From Paguma larvata (Eukaryota > Chordata > Mammalia > Carnivora > Viverridae), in assembly GCA_030068075.1 (NCBI GenBank), contig CM057841.1, positions 5,713,565-5,777,564 on the forward strand: a stretch of DNA of 64,000 nucleotides. The letters are read 5' to 3'. The position numbers and the translations under genes are program-made. Positions 10,633 through 21,790 of this stretch are shown in pieces; the first letter of the stretch is position 1, and every line of letters starts with the position of its first letter. The notes beneath the pieces were generated by a model. The model was not told the DNA's origin. It was given only the letters and a program-made list of their open reading frames with translations, and made no database searches.

Positions 10633-11690
10633 GGTCACATTTAGGAGGGGTCATGACGATGTTAGTAGTAGCCTCGGAAGGGGAGAGTGGGGTCAGAGGG
10701 CTTGGTCACTTAGGTGTGGGATGACAGATTCGTGTCTGTGTGTGGGCCAATGAAAGAAAGAAGTGGTGGGAGAGAGGATGACCTGACAGGTGACGAAGGC
10801 TTCTGAGGGATGGGTGCACACGAGATGGACGCAGGAGCGTGGGGGTAATGGAGGCAATGGGGCAGTGAGGCCAGGACTGCTGCTTACTCACTGCTATGGG
10901 GTTACCAGGATTTTGTTGTGACCTTGGTGTGCCTGGGGAGCTTTGGCCAGGCAGGTGGATTAGCTCGGGGCCAAGTGCTCATGTAGGAGACTCTCTGGAC
11001 CGGGGGTGGAAAGGCTGTGGGACTGGTTCTGGGTGAGGGTTAGGAAGAGAGAAGAAGGCTTGACTGGTGAGAGCCGATCAAGCGCAGCAATGGGGTGGAC
11101 GAGGGTCATGGGTGCTGAGATCCACAAGTGGTTCTGTGTGGCTGAGCTTGAAGCGAGCAGCTGTCAGGCAGGGAGGCCTACAGAGCGGGACTCTGGGCTG
11201 CCTCTGGCAGTGGGGACCATTGGAGGGGTGCCGCTGTAGTTCTGGAACATGTTCGAATTTGCCAGACTCTATATGCCATGGAGAAAGGATGGGGGGGGGG
11301 GTGCCTGTGGTGCAGAGCAGGGAGAACTAGGGGGGAGAAAGTGGGAAGTGAGGGCCCAAGGGCCCTGGCCTTGAGGACATAAGGGTGAAATGGGAGCCCG
11401 CACCCTCAGTTATGTCTGGGAGATCTGATCTGGAGGATCCTAGGAGAATTGCTTAACGAGAAGGAGTGTTTCCCTGCAGGCAGGCCCAGAGTTTAGGTAT
11501 TGTCTAACTGCCCACTTGCCTGTTGTTGCTGTGGGTGGACATAGTGATCAAAGGGACCGGGAGGAGAGAGTATGCATCAGTGGCCTCAGGGCCTGGTATC
11601 TCCTCTGAGATGGGGATGTGGGGAGGTGGGTGAGCAGGGGAAGAATGAGTGGGTGGATGAACTTGAGAGTCCTAGGAGAGACACTGATGA

Positions 11691-11873
<183 letters not shown>

Positions 11874-12144
11874 TGAGCTACTCTTTCTCTCTCTCCCAGA
11901 GCTGAAACTTGGGCTCTGCTAACTTCCCCACTTCCTTACATATGTGCTGTGGGTGCCAATGCTAAGCTGTGTGCACTGCCCCAAACAGTGCCCTCAGCAA
12001 GCCGCCCTAATACCTGCCACCCACCGTGTGCAGGGAAGGGCTGGGAATCTGGGAGTCCTGCAGTCACCCTAATGAATCTCACATTTCTCACCCTCTCCCT
12101 GGTGGGATGACTGTCTAGATTCTTGGCATCCTGTGCCCCAGATT

Positions 12145-12300
12145 TTGCACCCCCCCTTTTCTTAAATTGAGATATAATTGACATACAACATATTAGTTTC
12201 AGGTGTACCGCATAACGATTTGATATTTGTATATGTTGCAAGATGCTTACTACATTACACGTAATGAACATTCATTACCATACAGCGTCCAAATATTTTT
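12145..12300 (-). mobile_element. L1 3'-end fragment in unit 2 intron 2
   Basis: The antisense of an L1 3' end is readable: aaattgagatataattgaca, catattagtttcaggtgtac, then a degraded tail. A second similar piece lies at 12690. Confidence 0.7.
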
Positions 12301-12687
12301 TCCTTGTGATGAGAACTTTTAAAGATTTCCTGTTGATTGCCTATATCAGGAATTGTAAGCATCATCATGGTCCCTACTTATGTGGTCTTTAGACCTTTTC
12401 TGAAAGACCATCCTTTGAGATTTTATTGCAGTGTTCTTTTCTGTGGTCTGATATTTCCTGAGTTGCTCTGGGCCGGTGCCGACCTCTCACCTGTCCTGTC
12501 TTTCCCTAAGGACTTGCTTCACTCAGGCCCCACTTAATTCCACAACTGGGAATCACTTCACAGGATGAACGTGGCAGGGTGGCGTCTGAGGAAGCCTGGC
12601 CCTGGGAAGTGGGAGCTGCTGGAGGGGGCCTGACATCAGGGCTGTGTTCAAAGCATAGCAGGAAGCCGCCCTGTCTTCACCCCCTTT

Positions 12688-12755
12688 TTTTTTAAATTGA
12701 GATATAATCGACATATACAACGTATTAGTTTCAGGTATACCGCATACCCACATAC
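12688..12755 (-). mobile_element. Second short L1 3'-end fragment
   Basis: About 65 bp nearly repeat the piece at 12,160 (aaattgagatataatcgaca followed by a gtattagtttcaggtatacc block). It is also preceded by an accccctttt run. It is either a second truncated insertion or a local duplication. Confidence 0.65.
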
Positions 12756-13340
12756 CAGGGTTGTGGTGCAGGTGCCACTGGACACATCATTTCTACACCC
12801 TTTTGCTACATCCTTGATGCTTTTCTGATTCTGAGTCACATTTTCATCTGTGACTTCCATTCCTGGCTGTCCCCAGCTTTCTGATCTCCATCACTTGTTC
12901 CTTTCTACCACATGGTCTGCAGTTCTCCCACACATAGTGTATTGTGAGGTGTGCACACAGCCTTAAATTGTCCTTGAACATCAGATACTGGTATTTCCCT
13001 GGGCCTGGGTAGGACCATCACCTGGGTAGCGCGGACTTGTCCTCAGACAACACATTCCTGCGGAAGGCTGTTGGCATAGGAGTGAATTAATGATCCTGGT
13101 TCCCCTCCCTGTGTGGTGCCCTATACTTGTGCCCTTTGTCCCAAAGTCTCCCTCATTCTGTCATCTTTAGAGGCCCAGTACTGCAAAGTGGCCCTCCCTT
13201 CAAATTGGTGCCTTATTCTGAAATTATACCCACGGATTCCTTCTTTGCTTTGAATGTGTATTTATGACACATATTTTTGATGGGACTTCCCTCTCTCCGC
13301 AGAGTTAAAGTATACTTTATCAGCATTTCTCTGCTTTCAG

Positions 13341-14725
13341 ATTGTTGGTGTGGAGCAGAGGATGAGGAAGTACCTTCTGGGCAGAGTGTTTTTGTAGAAG
13401 GAGTATCACAGATCAGGACTTCTAAGGCAGGTTTGTCAATCCAGAAGACTCATCTCTGTGAGAATTGTGTCCCAGTCTTGAAAGACAACTTGCAACCTTC
13501 TGAGCTCCAAGCAGCACATTCTGGGCCGAAATCATACTTGGGTGGGGCGTCCAGAGGCTTCTGGTTTGGTGCACACCTTCACCAGGATCAAAAGCATGAT
13601 GGTGGAGAGAAAATCTTCAAAATGGATATGGACAGTGGCTTGTTAGTAATGAGCTGCAGATGCCATGTGTCAGTGAAGCCCTTCACCTGTGGGGAGGGTG
13701 GGAAGGACTTTCTAGTTACCTCAGGTCTTCTCCAACACCTGGATATGCCCAACAGTGAGAAGGCACAGAGCAGTATTGAGTGTGGGGACCCTTTTACCAG
13801 CGGAATAAGTTACAAATGGATCGAATGCAGGAGGGATTTCAGCAACACTCACAGACTTGACCACCAGAGATTCCACAATGGAGAAGGTCTTAATGAATGT
13901 AGCAAATGTGGAAAAGATGACAGCTGCAAATGCAGACCTTTTCAGCACCGGAAAAATCACACCAAAGAAAGGCCTTACAAGTGTAGTGAATGTGGGAGGT
14001 TCTTTAGCCGCAAAACCCATCTCATTCGACACTGGAGAGTTCACACTGGAGCAAAGCCTTATAAGTGCATAGAATGTGGCAGATCGTTCAGCCAGAAATC
14101 TGACCTCATTCAACACCAAAGAGTTCATACTGGAGAGAGGCCTTATGAGTGCAGTGAATGTGGGAAGTCCTTTATCCAAAAATCTATCCTTATTAAACAC
14201 CTGAGAGTTCACACTAATGAAAGGCCTTATAAATGCATCGAATGTGGGAAATCGTTTACCCAAAGTTCTGGCCTTCTTCGCCACAGGAGAGCTCACACTA
14301 GAGCAAGGCCTTATAAATGCACTGAATGTGGGAAATCATTTAGTTGTAAAACCCACCTCATGAGACACTGGCGAGTTCACACTGGAGTAAGGCCTTATGA
14401 GTGCATTGAATGTGGGAAATCTTTTAGTGAGAAATTTGTCCTCATTCAACACCAAAGAGTTCACACTGGAGAAAGGCCTTACGAGTGCAATGAATGTGGG
14501 AAATCCTTTGGCCAGAAATCTGTCCTCGTCCAACACCAAAGAGTTCACACTGGAGAAAGGCCTTATGAGTGCAGCGAATGTGGGAAATCCTTTAGCCGTA
14601 AAACCCACCTTGTTCGACACCAGACGGTTCACTCTGGAGCAAAGCCTTATGAGTGCCATGAGTGTGGGAAATCCTTTAGCCAGAGTTCTGGCCTTCTTCG
14701 ACATAGGAGAGCTCACCTGCAGTGA
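13341..14725 (+). CDS. ZNF unit 2, C2H2 zinc-finger exon (KRAB zinc-finger protein)
   Basis: The acceptor ctgctttcag ends at 13340. Joined to exons 1 and 2 the frame is open and gives a predicted 514-residue nuclear protein. The exon starts [14 protein letters not shown], a spacer typical of the human 19q13.4 ZNF211/ZNF671/ZNF776-like group. Several decayed N-terminal fingers follow, for example one with the first Cys replaced by Trp. Nine canonical C2H2 fingers occupy about residues 266-512, mostly joined by TGERPYE-type linkers. Contact residues (-1,2,3,6) are RTHR, QSDQ, QSIK, QSGR, CTHR, EFVQ, QSVQ, RTHR and QSGR. The array stops abruptly at HLQ because of a ~20-nt deletion in the next linker. 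It is probably a DNA-binding repressor; target unknown. I cannot assign a one-to-one orthologue. Confidence 0.88.
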
Positions 14726-14812
14726 ATATGAGAAGTCCCTGAGCTGCAAACTGACCTCCGTCAACACCAAAGAGTTCACACAAGGTGAAACATGCAGAGA
14801 ATGTGCCCTTTC
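14718..14812 (+). pseudogene. Ghost terminal zinc finger after unit 2 stop
   Basis: Directly after the stop, finger-like text continues in another frame (tgcagtgaatatgagaag... then caacaccaaagagttcacac). A typical linker seems to have lost about 20 nt just before it, which shifts the frame into TGA. A further 1-nt change is needed to keep the Cys and His halves in one frame. It is untranslated. Confidence 0.75.
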
Positions 14813-15335
14813 CTTACTTAGTTTAATTGTGTTGGAGGAGAACCTCTCGAGCCATCTGTCTGAACTGAATTTTTTATCTCTGAAAACATCTACAGACTGG
14901 AGATTTTCCCATAAGTTTCAGTTATGCGGGACGCATGTGCACCCTGTCCAAGCTCTTTGCCAGGTTGATGTCATTGCCAGTTTCGGTGGCAGCAGGCACT
15001 TCAGCTCTACCACTTGATAAGTTCCCACAATGTGCGTCAGTCACCACCTTGGTTTGCTCAGCACAGCTGATGTCTGGTCTGCCATGTGCTAGAGGAAATC
15101 AAGAGTATCCTGAGCCCTTATGAGATCTTAATTTCCTTCTCTCTTGACACGTTAGCACATGGACTTGACCCTCTGTTGGCCTCTAGAACACTATCTAGGT
15201 TCTGCTATTGGCTTACACAGAAGAACTAGCTTTTTGAGAGACCTAACTGTTCACAGGTAATGCTCCTGATGAGGTTTTCCACTTTCAAGTCACCAAACCA
15301 GAAACTGTTGCACACCTTTGGCTGGTTTGTGCAAT

Positions 15336-15341
15336 AATAAA
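15336..15341 (+). terminator. Polyadenylation signal AATAAA of ZNF unit 2
   Basis: A canonical hexamer sits about 610 bp after the stop, within a stretch conserved in unit 3 (gtttgtgcaataata). The unit 3 copy carries AATACA at the same place. Confidence 0.6.
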
Positions 15342-15759
15342 GGCCTTTCTGTTTAAGCACCTTTAATCTTAGAAATTCTTTCCACAGTGTAGGGACTGCC
15401 AACTTGAAGGGGAAAACTGGGAGGGGATGCAAACTTTGGGTGCCTCAGAGGGAACGGTATGATGGCAGAGTATAGTGCTCTTCAGTTGTATCATAGTTTG
15501 CACTGCTGCCAGGACCTCATAGGAAAGACTGCTCTGTGGTCCTGAGTTTTTGCCTGGATGTCTGAGGTCACCCTTAGAAAGGGGGCAGTTATGACAACCA
15601 CCAGTGCTTTTGGAGACAACCTGAATTTTTCCTTGTTCACGGGGATATCCCAGTGCCCAGCAGTGCTGAGGGGAATTGACCCCAGGTCCTGCAAAGGAAC
15701 TGTGCACCCTGATACCCAGAACTTAGATCAGTGTTGCTAGCTGTAAGACTGCAGGGGCA

Positions 15760-16240
15760 GGGGAACCCATAATTGGCACAGAAACACTATCAATAGAGCA
15801 CGGAGGAGACTGCAGGAGGGGACATGGAGTGTGCCTCTCCCAAGTGTGCACCCACAGATGTTCCGGTGACTGACTGCAGGCCGCATGTGTACAGAAATCT
15901 CAGGACCTCCGGGTAGGTTTATCTTGTGTGGCTAAAGTCATTGGCAGACTGACTCAGGGTTTTGTGGGTTCCTGTAGCCAGTCTGAGCTGTTAACCTCAA
16001 GGCCATTGCTATACAGGCAACAAAAGAAGGCGGGGAAGAAGGGAGATCTTGTCCTCCGGGGATGTGGCTTTCGTGACCTGACCGAGCTAGCAATGCCCTT
16101 GACTCTGGTGGAAATGGCCTTCACTTTTGGCCAGTATTTCCTGCCACCGAGGAGAGGCTGCCCCTCAAGGCATGAGTGAGATAGTGGAGTCAATACAGAA
16201 TTACCAACCGTGATTTTCTGAAGGGTGGGATATTTAGGTT
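15760..16240. other. Unassigned spacer
   Basis: No exon, repeat or promoter signal that I can support. Some fairly GC-rich text (16020-16180) shows no splice or coding pattern. Confidence 0.4.
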
Positions 16241-16699
16241 TTTATTGTGAACCACTTTTTAAGCTGTATTAAGGCATAATAAACATAGACTAAATTGAAC
16301 GTATTTAAAGCACACAACATGGTAAGTTGTGACCTGTGTATACTTAGGAAACGATCACTGTTAGTGATAATGAGCTAATGAGCATGTCTGTCACCCGCAT
16401 GTTTTCCTTACTCCCTTTTATAATCTCTCTTTGGCCCTCCAGGCAGACTTTGATTTGTATTCCTTTACAATTGATTGCATTTTCTAGAATTTTATGATTA
16501 ATCATAAAATGTTTGCTCTTTTCTTTTCTTGATGCTACTTTGAGATTCCTAAATGGTGCCTATATGAATCATTCATCCTAATTTCTGAGTTGCTCTCTCC
16601 TTGATGTGTCATCAGCTGCATTTATCCATTCATCTGTTTATAGATGTTTGGGTTATTTCCAGTGTTGAGCTGTTGCAAACAAAGCTAGCATAAACATTT

Positions 16700-16929
16700 G
16701 TTTTTAATTTTTTTTTCAAGTTTTTTTTTTTATTTGTTATTGAGAGACAGAGAGAGACAGAGCATGAGCATGGGAGGGTCAGAGAGAGAGGGAAACACAG
16801 AATCTGAAGCAGGCTCCAGGCTCTGAGCTGTCAGCACAGAACCCGACGTGGGGCTCGAACTCATGGACCACGAGATCATGACCTGAGCTGAAGTCGGACA
16901 CTCAACCGACTGAGCCACCCAGGCGCCCC
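16700..16929 (-). mobile_element. Felid CAN-SINE
   Basis: Full-length copy. The flanking duplicates gtttttaatttt and gtttttaattct are nearly identical. Confidence 0.93.
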
Positions 16930-16978
16930 TGTTTTTAATTCTTTATATGAATATGTTTCATTTCTTCTATTTAAAAAA

Positions 16979-17190
16979 CATTTTTTTTAATGTTTATTTT
17001 TGGGGGAGAGAGAGAGAGAGAGATCATGAGAAGGAGAGGGGCAGAGAGAAAGGAAGACACAGAATCCGAAACAGTCTCTAGGCTCTGAGCCGTCAGCACA
17101 GATCCCAACGCGGGGCTCGAACTCACAAACCGTGAGATCATGCCCTGAGTCGAAGTCGGATGCTTAACCGTCTGAGCCACCCAGGTGCTC
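16979..17190 (-). mobile_element. Felid CAN-SINE
   Basis: Full-length minus-strand copy about 50 bp beyond the previous SINE, with more mutations in the head (ccgtctgagccacccaggtg). Confidence 0.92.
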
Positions 17191-17782
17191 CATCATTCCC
17201 TCTATTTTAATCTTTCTTCTATTTTAATGACTCCTGGTGCGCTGCCTGAATCATGGGGTAGGTAAGTATTGGACTCCTTTTTAAAAATTGCCACGCTGTG
17301 ATCTAAAATGGTTGTCTTTGTATTCCCGCCAGCAGCGCGCAAGACTTCCACTTCCTGCACACCGTCGTCAGTGCCCGGTAAGATGACTTTTTAATTTCAC
17401 CTTTTTAAAATAAGCATCTTTTATCTCATTTGTTTTCATTGTATTTCCCTAAGGATTTAAGATGTTGAATATTGTTTCATGTGTTTGCTATCTGTGTATC
17501 TTTTTAAGTAAAATGCCTCTTCTTACCTTTGGACAATTTTCTCTTTTATAAAATTCGGTTATTTTCCTTTTGGTAACAAATAAGATGTTGAAACAACACA
17601 GACTTACGTTGGAATATTCTTTGTTCTTCAATAATGTGAACAACTTCTTTGCAGCATGGAATAATTGTTTTTAAATACTGGAAGAATATTCTGTCATTTT
17701 TTCTTTATGGGTATTCTTTTTGGGGAGTATGCACAAGGTAGTGGCCACCTATACCATTTATTAGCATACTTTCCATCACTTT

Positions 17783-18004
17783 TTAAAATATTTATTTTTA
17801 TATGTTTTCAAGAGAGAGAGTACATGCACACATATAGGGAAGGGGCAGAGCGGAGAGGGGGGTGACAGAGGATCTGAAGCGGGCTCTCTGCTGACAGCCG
17901 GCCGACAGCAGAGAGCCCGATGCGAGGCTCAAACTCCTGGACCGCGAAATCATAACCTGGACTGAAGTTGGACACCTAACTGACCAAGCCACCCAGGCGC
18001 CCCT
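17783..18004 (-). mobile_element. Older diverged CAN-SINE
   Basis: The head (ccaagccacccaggcgcccc) and an A-rich left end are visible. The middle carries many substitutions and a duplicated cagagagcccg/ctgacagccgg segment. Confidence 0.85.
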
Positions 18005-18442
18005 CCGTCAGTTTTCTAGGTGTAGATGTTCCATATGTTATATTCAGTAATACAATGCCTTAGTTTGTAGCACTTGCCAACTTTCTTGGTATAGGTTCTC
18101 CCACGACGACCAATTTCAAACTGCCAACGTGATGTCCCTGAACCGGGAGTTGGGAAAATTTGGCAGTAGCACACCATCCTCTTTCCACCCTATCGATAGA
18201 GCATCCGCAGATAACCTCCAGAATGTACATGATAAGAAAACAGTAAAATGATCAGGGAGTGACAGTATTTGAGTATTTGTAACTGAAAGTTTGATTGATG
18301 TATAATTGACTGAAATGCACATATTTAAAATGTGTGTTTTTAATGTTTTGATTCACAAAAACAAAACCTTTCTTGTGCCCTTTAAAATTCATTCTCCCCC
18401 TCTCTCTAAAAAAAACCAAACCAAACAAAAAAAGATAAACCT

Positions 18443-18652
18443 GGGGCCCCAGGGAGGCTCAGTTGGTTGAGTGTCCAACTCTTGATTTCAGCTCAGGTCA
18501 TGATCCCTAGGATCATGGGATCGAGCCCCTCATTGGGCTCTGTGTGGAGCATGGAGCCTGCTTAAGAGTCTCTCTCTCTCCCCCTCTGCTCCTCTCCCCA
18601 ACACACACGCATGCTCGCTCGCTCTCTCTCTCTCTGAAATAATTAATTAAAG
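18443..18652 (+). mobile_element. Older CAN-SINE variant
   Basis: The head reads ggggccccagggaggctcag and the body has the extra tgatccctaggatcatggga stretch of an older carnivore SINE subtype. A CT-run and A/T-rich tail follow. Confidence 0.85.
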
Positions 18653-18861
18653 ATAATCTTCCCAACATATAGAATTATTAATACAAAGACATATTCTACC
18701 CTTTTTATTGGCTACTTTCAAATATACACAGAATGGAAAAGACTCATGGACCTTTAGTCTTCCATCATTATTTAGGGTTATTCTTGTTTCATCTCCCTTC
18801 ACGTATATTAGTGAGTTAGTTTACCCACTAAACCCAGACATCATGGTGGGGTTTTTTTGTT

Positions 18862-19066
18862 TTGTTTTGTTTTTAATGTTTATTTCTGAGAGGGGGGACA
18901 GAATGTGAGCGGGGGAGGGGCAGAGAGAGAGGGAGACACAGAATCCGAAGCAGGATTCAGGCTCTGAGCTGTCAGCACAGGGCCCGACATGAGGCTCGAA
19001 CTCACGAGCCATGAGATTTTTGGACCTGAGCCGAAGTCGGATGCTTAACTGACTGAGCCCCCCAGG
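18862..19066 (-). mobile_element. Felid CAN-SINE
   Basis: Minus-strand copy with a mutated head (gactgagccccccaggttca). The flanks carry tcatggt on both sides. Confidence 0.9.
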
Positions 19067-19307
19067 TTCATGGTTTTTAATACAAAACATCATGAGAATG
19101 CTTTTCTAAAATGTAAAAGTTTTTTTATAATGCAAATAACTTTCTCACAGAATAAAAATATTTTAAAATGTGATAAATACGAAAAATTCAGTGAAGAATT
19201 TTTCTCCATTTTCTCAAATATGGGCTTGTTTTTTAAGGCAGAGTAGTCACACTCAGGGTGCAGAATGCGTTTTGTAGGTCTCTTAACCTCTAGATACCAC
19301 TTCTTTT

Positions 19308-19537
19308 TTATTTTATTTATTTATTTTTAAAGTGTATTTATTTATTTTGAGAGAGAAGGAGAGAGAACACGCACACGAGCATGGAACGGACAGAGAGAGA
19401 GGGGCAGAGAATCTGAAGCAGGCTACACGCTGAGTGTGTGGAGGCTGACACAGGGCTTGATCTCACGAACCATGAGATCATGACCTGAGCTGAAATCAAG
19501 AGTCAGATGCCCAACCGACTGAGCCACCCAGATGCCG
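19308..19537 (-). mobile_element. Older CAN-SINE
   Basis: The head (ccgactgagccacccagatg), a caagagtcagatgccc insertion typical of older copies, and a long T-rich left end are present. Confidence 0.88.
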
Positions 19538-19689
19538 CTTATCTCTGTTTTATTGTTTACTTGTTGGAGTGACGAGCCTTGCGTCTATTACCATTTGCAG
19601 CATTCTAGATTTGACTCCCCATATCTCACAATGTGCTGACCCTTCCCCCAAATTTTCCATGCACTAGATACTGATGAGTGTTTGAGGTC

Positions 19690-20175
19690 TGGTCTGGCAG
19701 ATGGGTGCGTGGCAGTCAACACAACCTGCAGACACATTCAGGCATCTGACGGGATGGATGTGTGGCGATAACACTGTGGTACAGCCTGGGGACACGCACG
19801 CTCAGATTTGGGGAAGCCTGTGTGTCAGGCGTGTGATACTGACACTCCTTAGCGTGTCCTGGCCATGCCTGACATACACCCTGGGGAACACAGGTGACAG
19901 ATGTGTGATGCAGACATCCTCAACACAGCGTGGACACATGTGTGAACACCCATACACCTTGGGAACAGGAGTGACAGTTACGCAATGCTGACATCCTCAA
20001 CACAGCGTGGACATGTGTGCGAATACCATGTCCGCAGCACAGACGGTGTGCTGGACATGAGGCATGCACAACTGTTGTACGTAAAACTCACCAGGGACCT
20101 GGGATGTAGGCGGGAGGCATTGACACGTCCTAGCAAGCCCGGGGACGCAGAGTGCACAAACGCTCCATTGAGACT
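19690..20175. repeat. Degenerate minisatellite, unit about 72-77 bp
   Basis: A gacatcctcaacacagcgtggacA-type core recurs at 19913 and 19990 (77 bp apart). More diverged copies begin near 19767, 19841 and 20122. Each repeat also carries a tgtgtga...cacacctggggaacac-like half. About six units are discernible, and only the last two are well conserved. Confidence 0.7.
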
Positions 20176-20179
20176 CATG

Positions 20180-20620
20180 GGGCAGACAGGTTCTAGGAAT
20201 GCCCCAAAGCCTGGTGTGTGGGTCACACAGTCATGGTACAGTCTCCCCTGGACCAAGGATGATGTGGCAGGGGCAGCCTGGTTTGGAAGAAATGGCCCCC
20301 TGCTCTGTCACTGCAGGCTTAAGAGTGCGCTGATGGGGGGCACAGCAGGTGCCTCTTTCCTTGAGGCCCGGGCCACAGTCCTCCACGGGTATGGGGGATG
20401 GTTTTCAAGGGTGTGCCAACATGTCTTCATGTGGTGTGGGTGGGCGCTCTGGCACCCAGACCTCTCCTTTCTCTTTCCCCCGATTGGCAGCAGGAGAAAG
20501 TCTGGGTTTAGTGCTGAATCTGTGTGCCCCTCTAGACATTGCCGATGTCCTCAGCACGCAGGGAGCAGTCCTGAGGAGGCCCCATGACCTTGCTGGGACG
20601 TAAAAGTATTATTTTGATTT
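20180..20620. other. Unassigned GC-moderate spacer
   Basis: The stretch follows the minisatellite. It contains open frames but no recognisable protein, splice pattern or repeat. Confidence 0.35.
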
Positions 20621-20774
20621 TAATGTCTTTTCATGGCAACCTATCCTTTATGGCAAGGAAAGTTTTTTCGCATTTACTAGAGCTCTGTAAAAAATACAGT
20701 AATTTAAGAAAAGTAAAACATGTGTCAGTTTAAAGAGATGAATTAGTAAAAACAAAACAAAACAACAACCAGAG

Positions 20775-20930
20775 CTAACATGTCCTGAACACTGACCAGG
20801 TGCCTGTCCTGTTCCAGGTCCTGGGGTGTCTCACTCAGTTTTTTCTCCCTATATCTGCTGTTTCCACAAAGTAAGCAAAATGTCCCCGCTGCAGAGAGTG
20901 CCTCACAAAGGTGAGCTCGCTCACTGTAGG
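20775..20930 (+). mobile_element. MIR SINE fragment
   Basis: The order agctaacatgtcctgaacac, ccaggtgcctgtcctgttcc, ctcactcag, then cagagagtgcctcacaaagg follows the MIR consensus (…tgagcacttactatgtgccaggc…). It is strongly diverged. Confidence 0.55.
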
Positions 20931-21049
20931 TGACATGCCTGCTTGGTGGCATGCTGTCCTCTGGCTTTGATGGTCAGGATTCTGTAGGAATATTGGAAAT
21001 GTTTTTGGAAATGTTGGGAAGTGGTGTCTGGGTAAATGTGTTTATTTTA

Positions 21050-21790
21050 TTAAATATAGATGAGTTTGCCTTTTTTAGAATTTCATATAAATCGAGTCCT
21101 TTCTTGGGTGGGTTTTTTTATACAATTATTTTGGTGTTTATTCTGCTGTGTCAGAATAGTTAGATCGTGCTTTTCTTTTAAAAGGTGTTTAGTGTTTGTT
21201 TATTTTTGAGAGAGAGAGGTGCACAAGTGGAGTAGGGACAGAGAGAGGGTGTCACAGAATCTGAAACAGGCTCCAGGCTCTGAGCTGTCAGCACAGAGCC
21301 AGACACGGGGCTCGAACCCATGAACTATGAGAGCATGACCTGAGCCAAAGTTGGATGCTTAACTGACTGAGCCACCCAAGCGGCCCCGTTTTGCTTTTCT
21401 TTTGAGTCATATAGTAGATACAAGTACATATAGTGTATAGTATATACATCTCTGTATAGATAGAGATTTTGTACTCTACAGATGTAACACCATTTGTGCA
21501 TTCTTCTGTTAATTAGCGTTTGGATTGTTTTCAGTTCCTGGCTCTTAAGATAAAGCTGCCACAGACATTTATGTGAAGTCTTCATGGAAATATGTTTCAT
21601 TTCTTTTGAGTTCATACCTAGGAGTATCATGCCTAAGTCAGAGGGTAATTGGAAATTTGGGCTCTTTTTCGGAACCTGCCAAACTGTTCTAAAGCGGATG
21701 TGTAATTTTACTCCCCACCAGTAGCATCTTTTTTCTTTTCTCTATAACCTCATCGATATTTGGTATAATTAGTCTTTTAAAAAACATTAG
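21050..21790 (-). mobile_element. Old L1 3'-region, split by a SINE
   Basis: Antisense L1M text is readable: tagaatttcatataaatcga (21080), tttggattgttttcagttcc (21520), acctaggagtatcatgccta (21617) and tgccaaactgttctaaagcg (21678). A SINE sits at 21182-21386. Confidence 0.65.
21182..21386 (-). mobile_element. Felid CAN-SINE
   Basis: Full minus-strand copy with head aactgactgagccacccaag and a short tail. It is inserted into the old L1. Confidence 0.92.

Larger units (their letters stand above)
16245..17600 (-). mobile_element. Old L1 3'-region, split by two SINEs
   Basis: Antisense L1M-type text is recognisable in three pieces: 16245-16700 (atttatccattcatctgttta, tttgggttatttccagt), then around 17280-17390 (aaaatggttgtctttg, attcccgccagcagcg) and 17400-17600 (atttccctaaggatttaaga). 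SINEs at 16700 and 16979 are inserted into it. Confidence 0.6.

Noticed and set aside
13976..14716. Regular 84-bp direct repeats as a CRISPR-like array
   Set aside because: The period equals 28 codons and encodes C2H2 fingers; there are no unique spacers.
14397..15017. 206-residue plus-strand frame overlapping the end of unit 2
   Set aside because: It is the finger array read out of frame, continuing into ghost-finger sequence.
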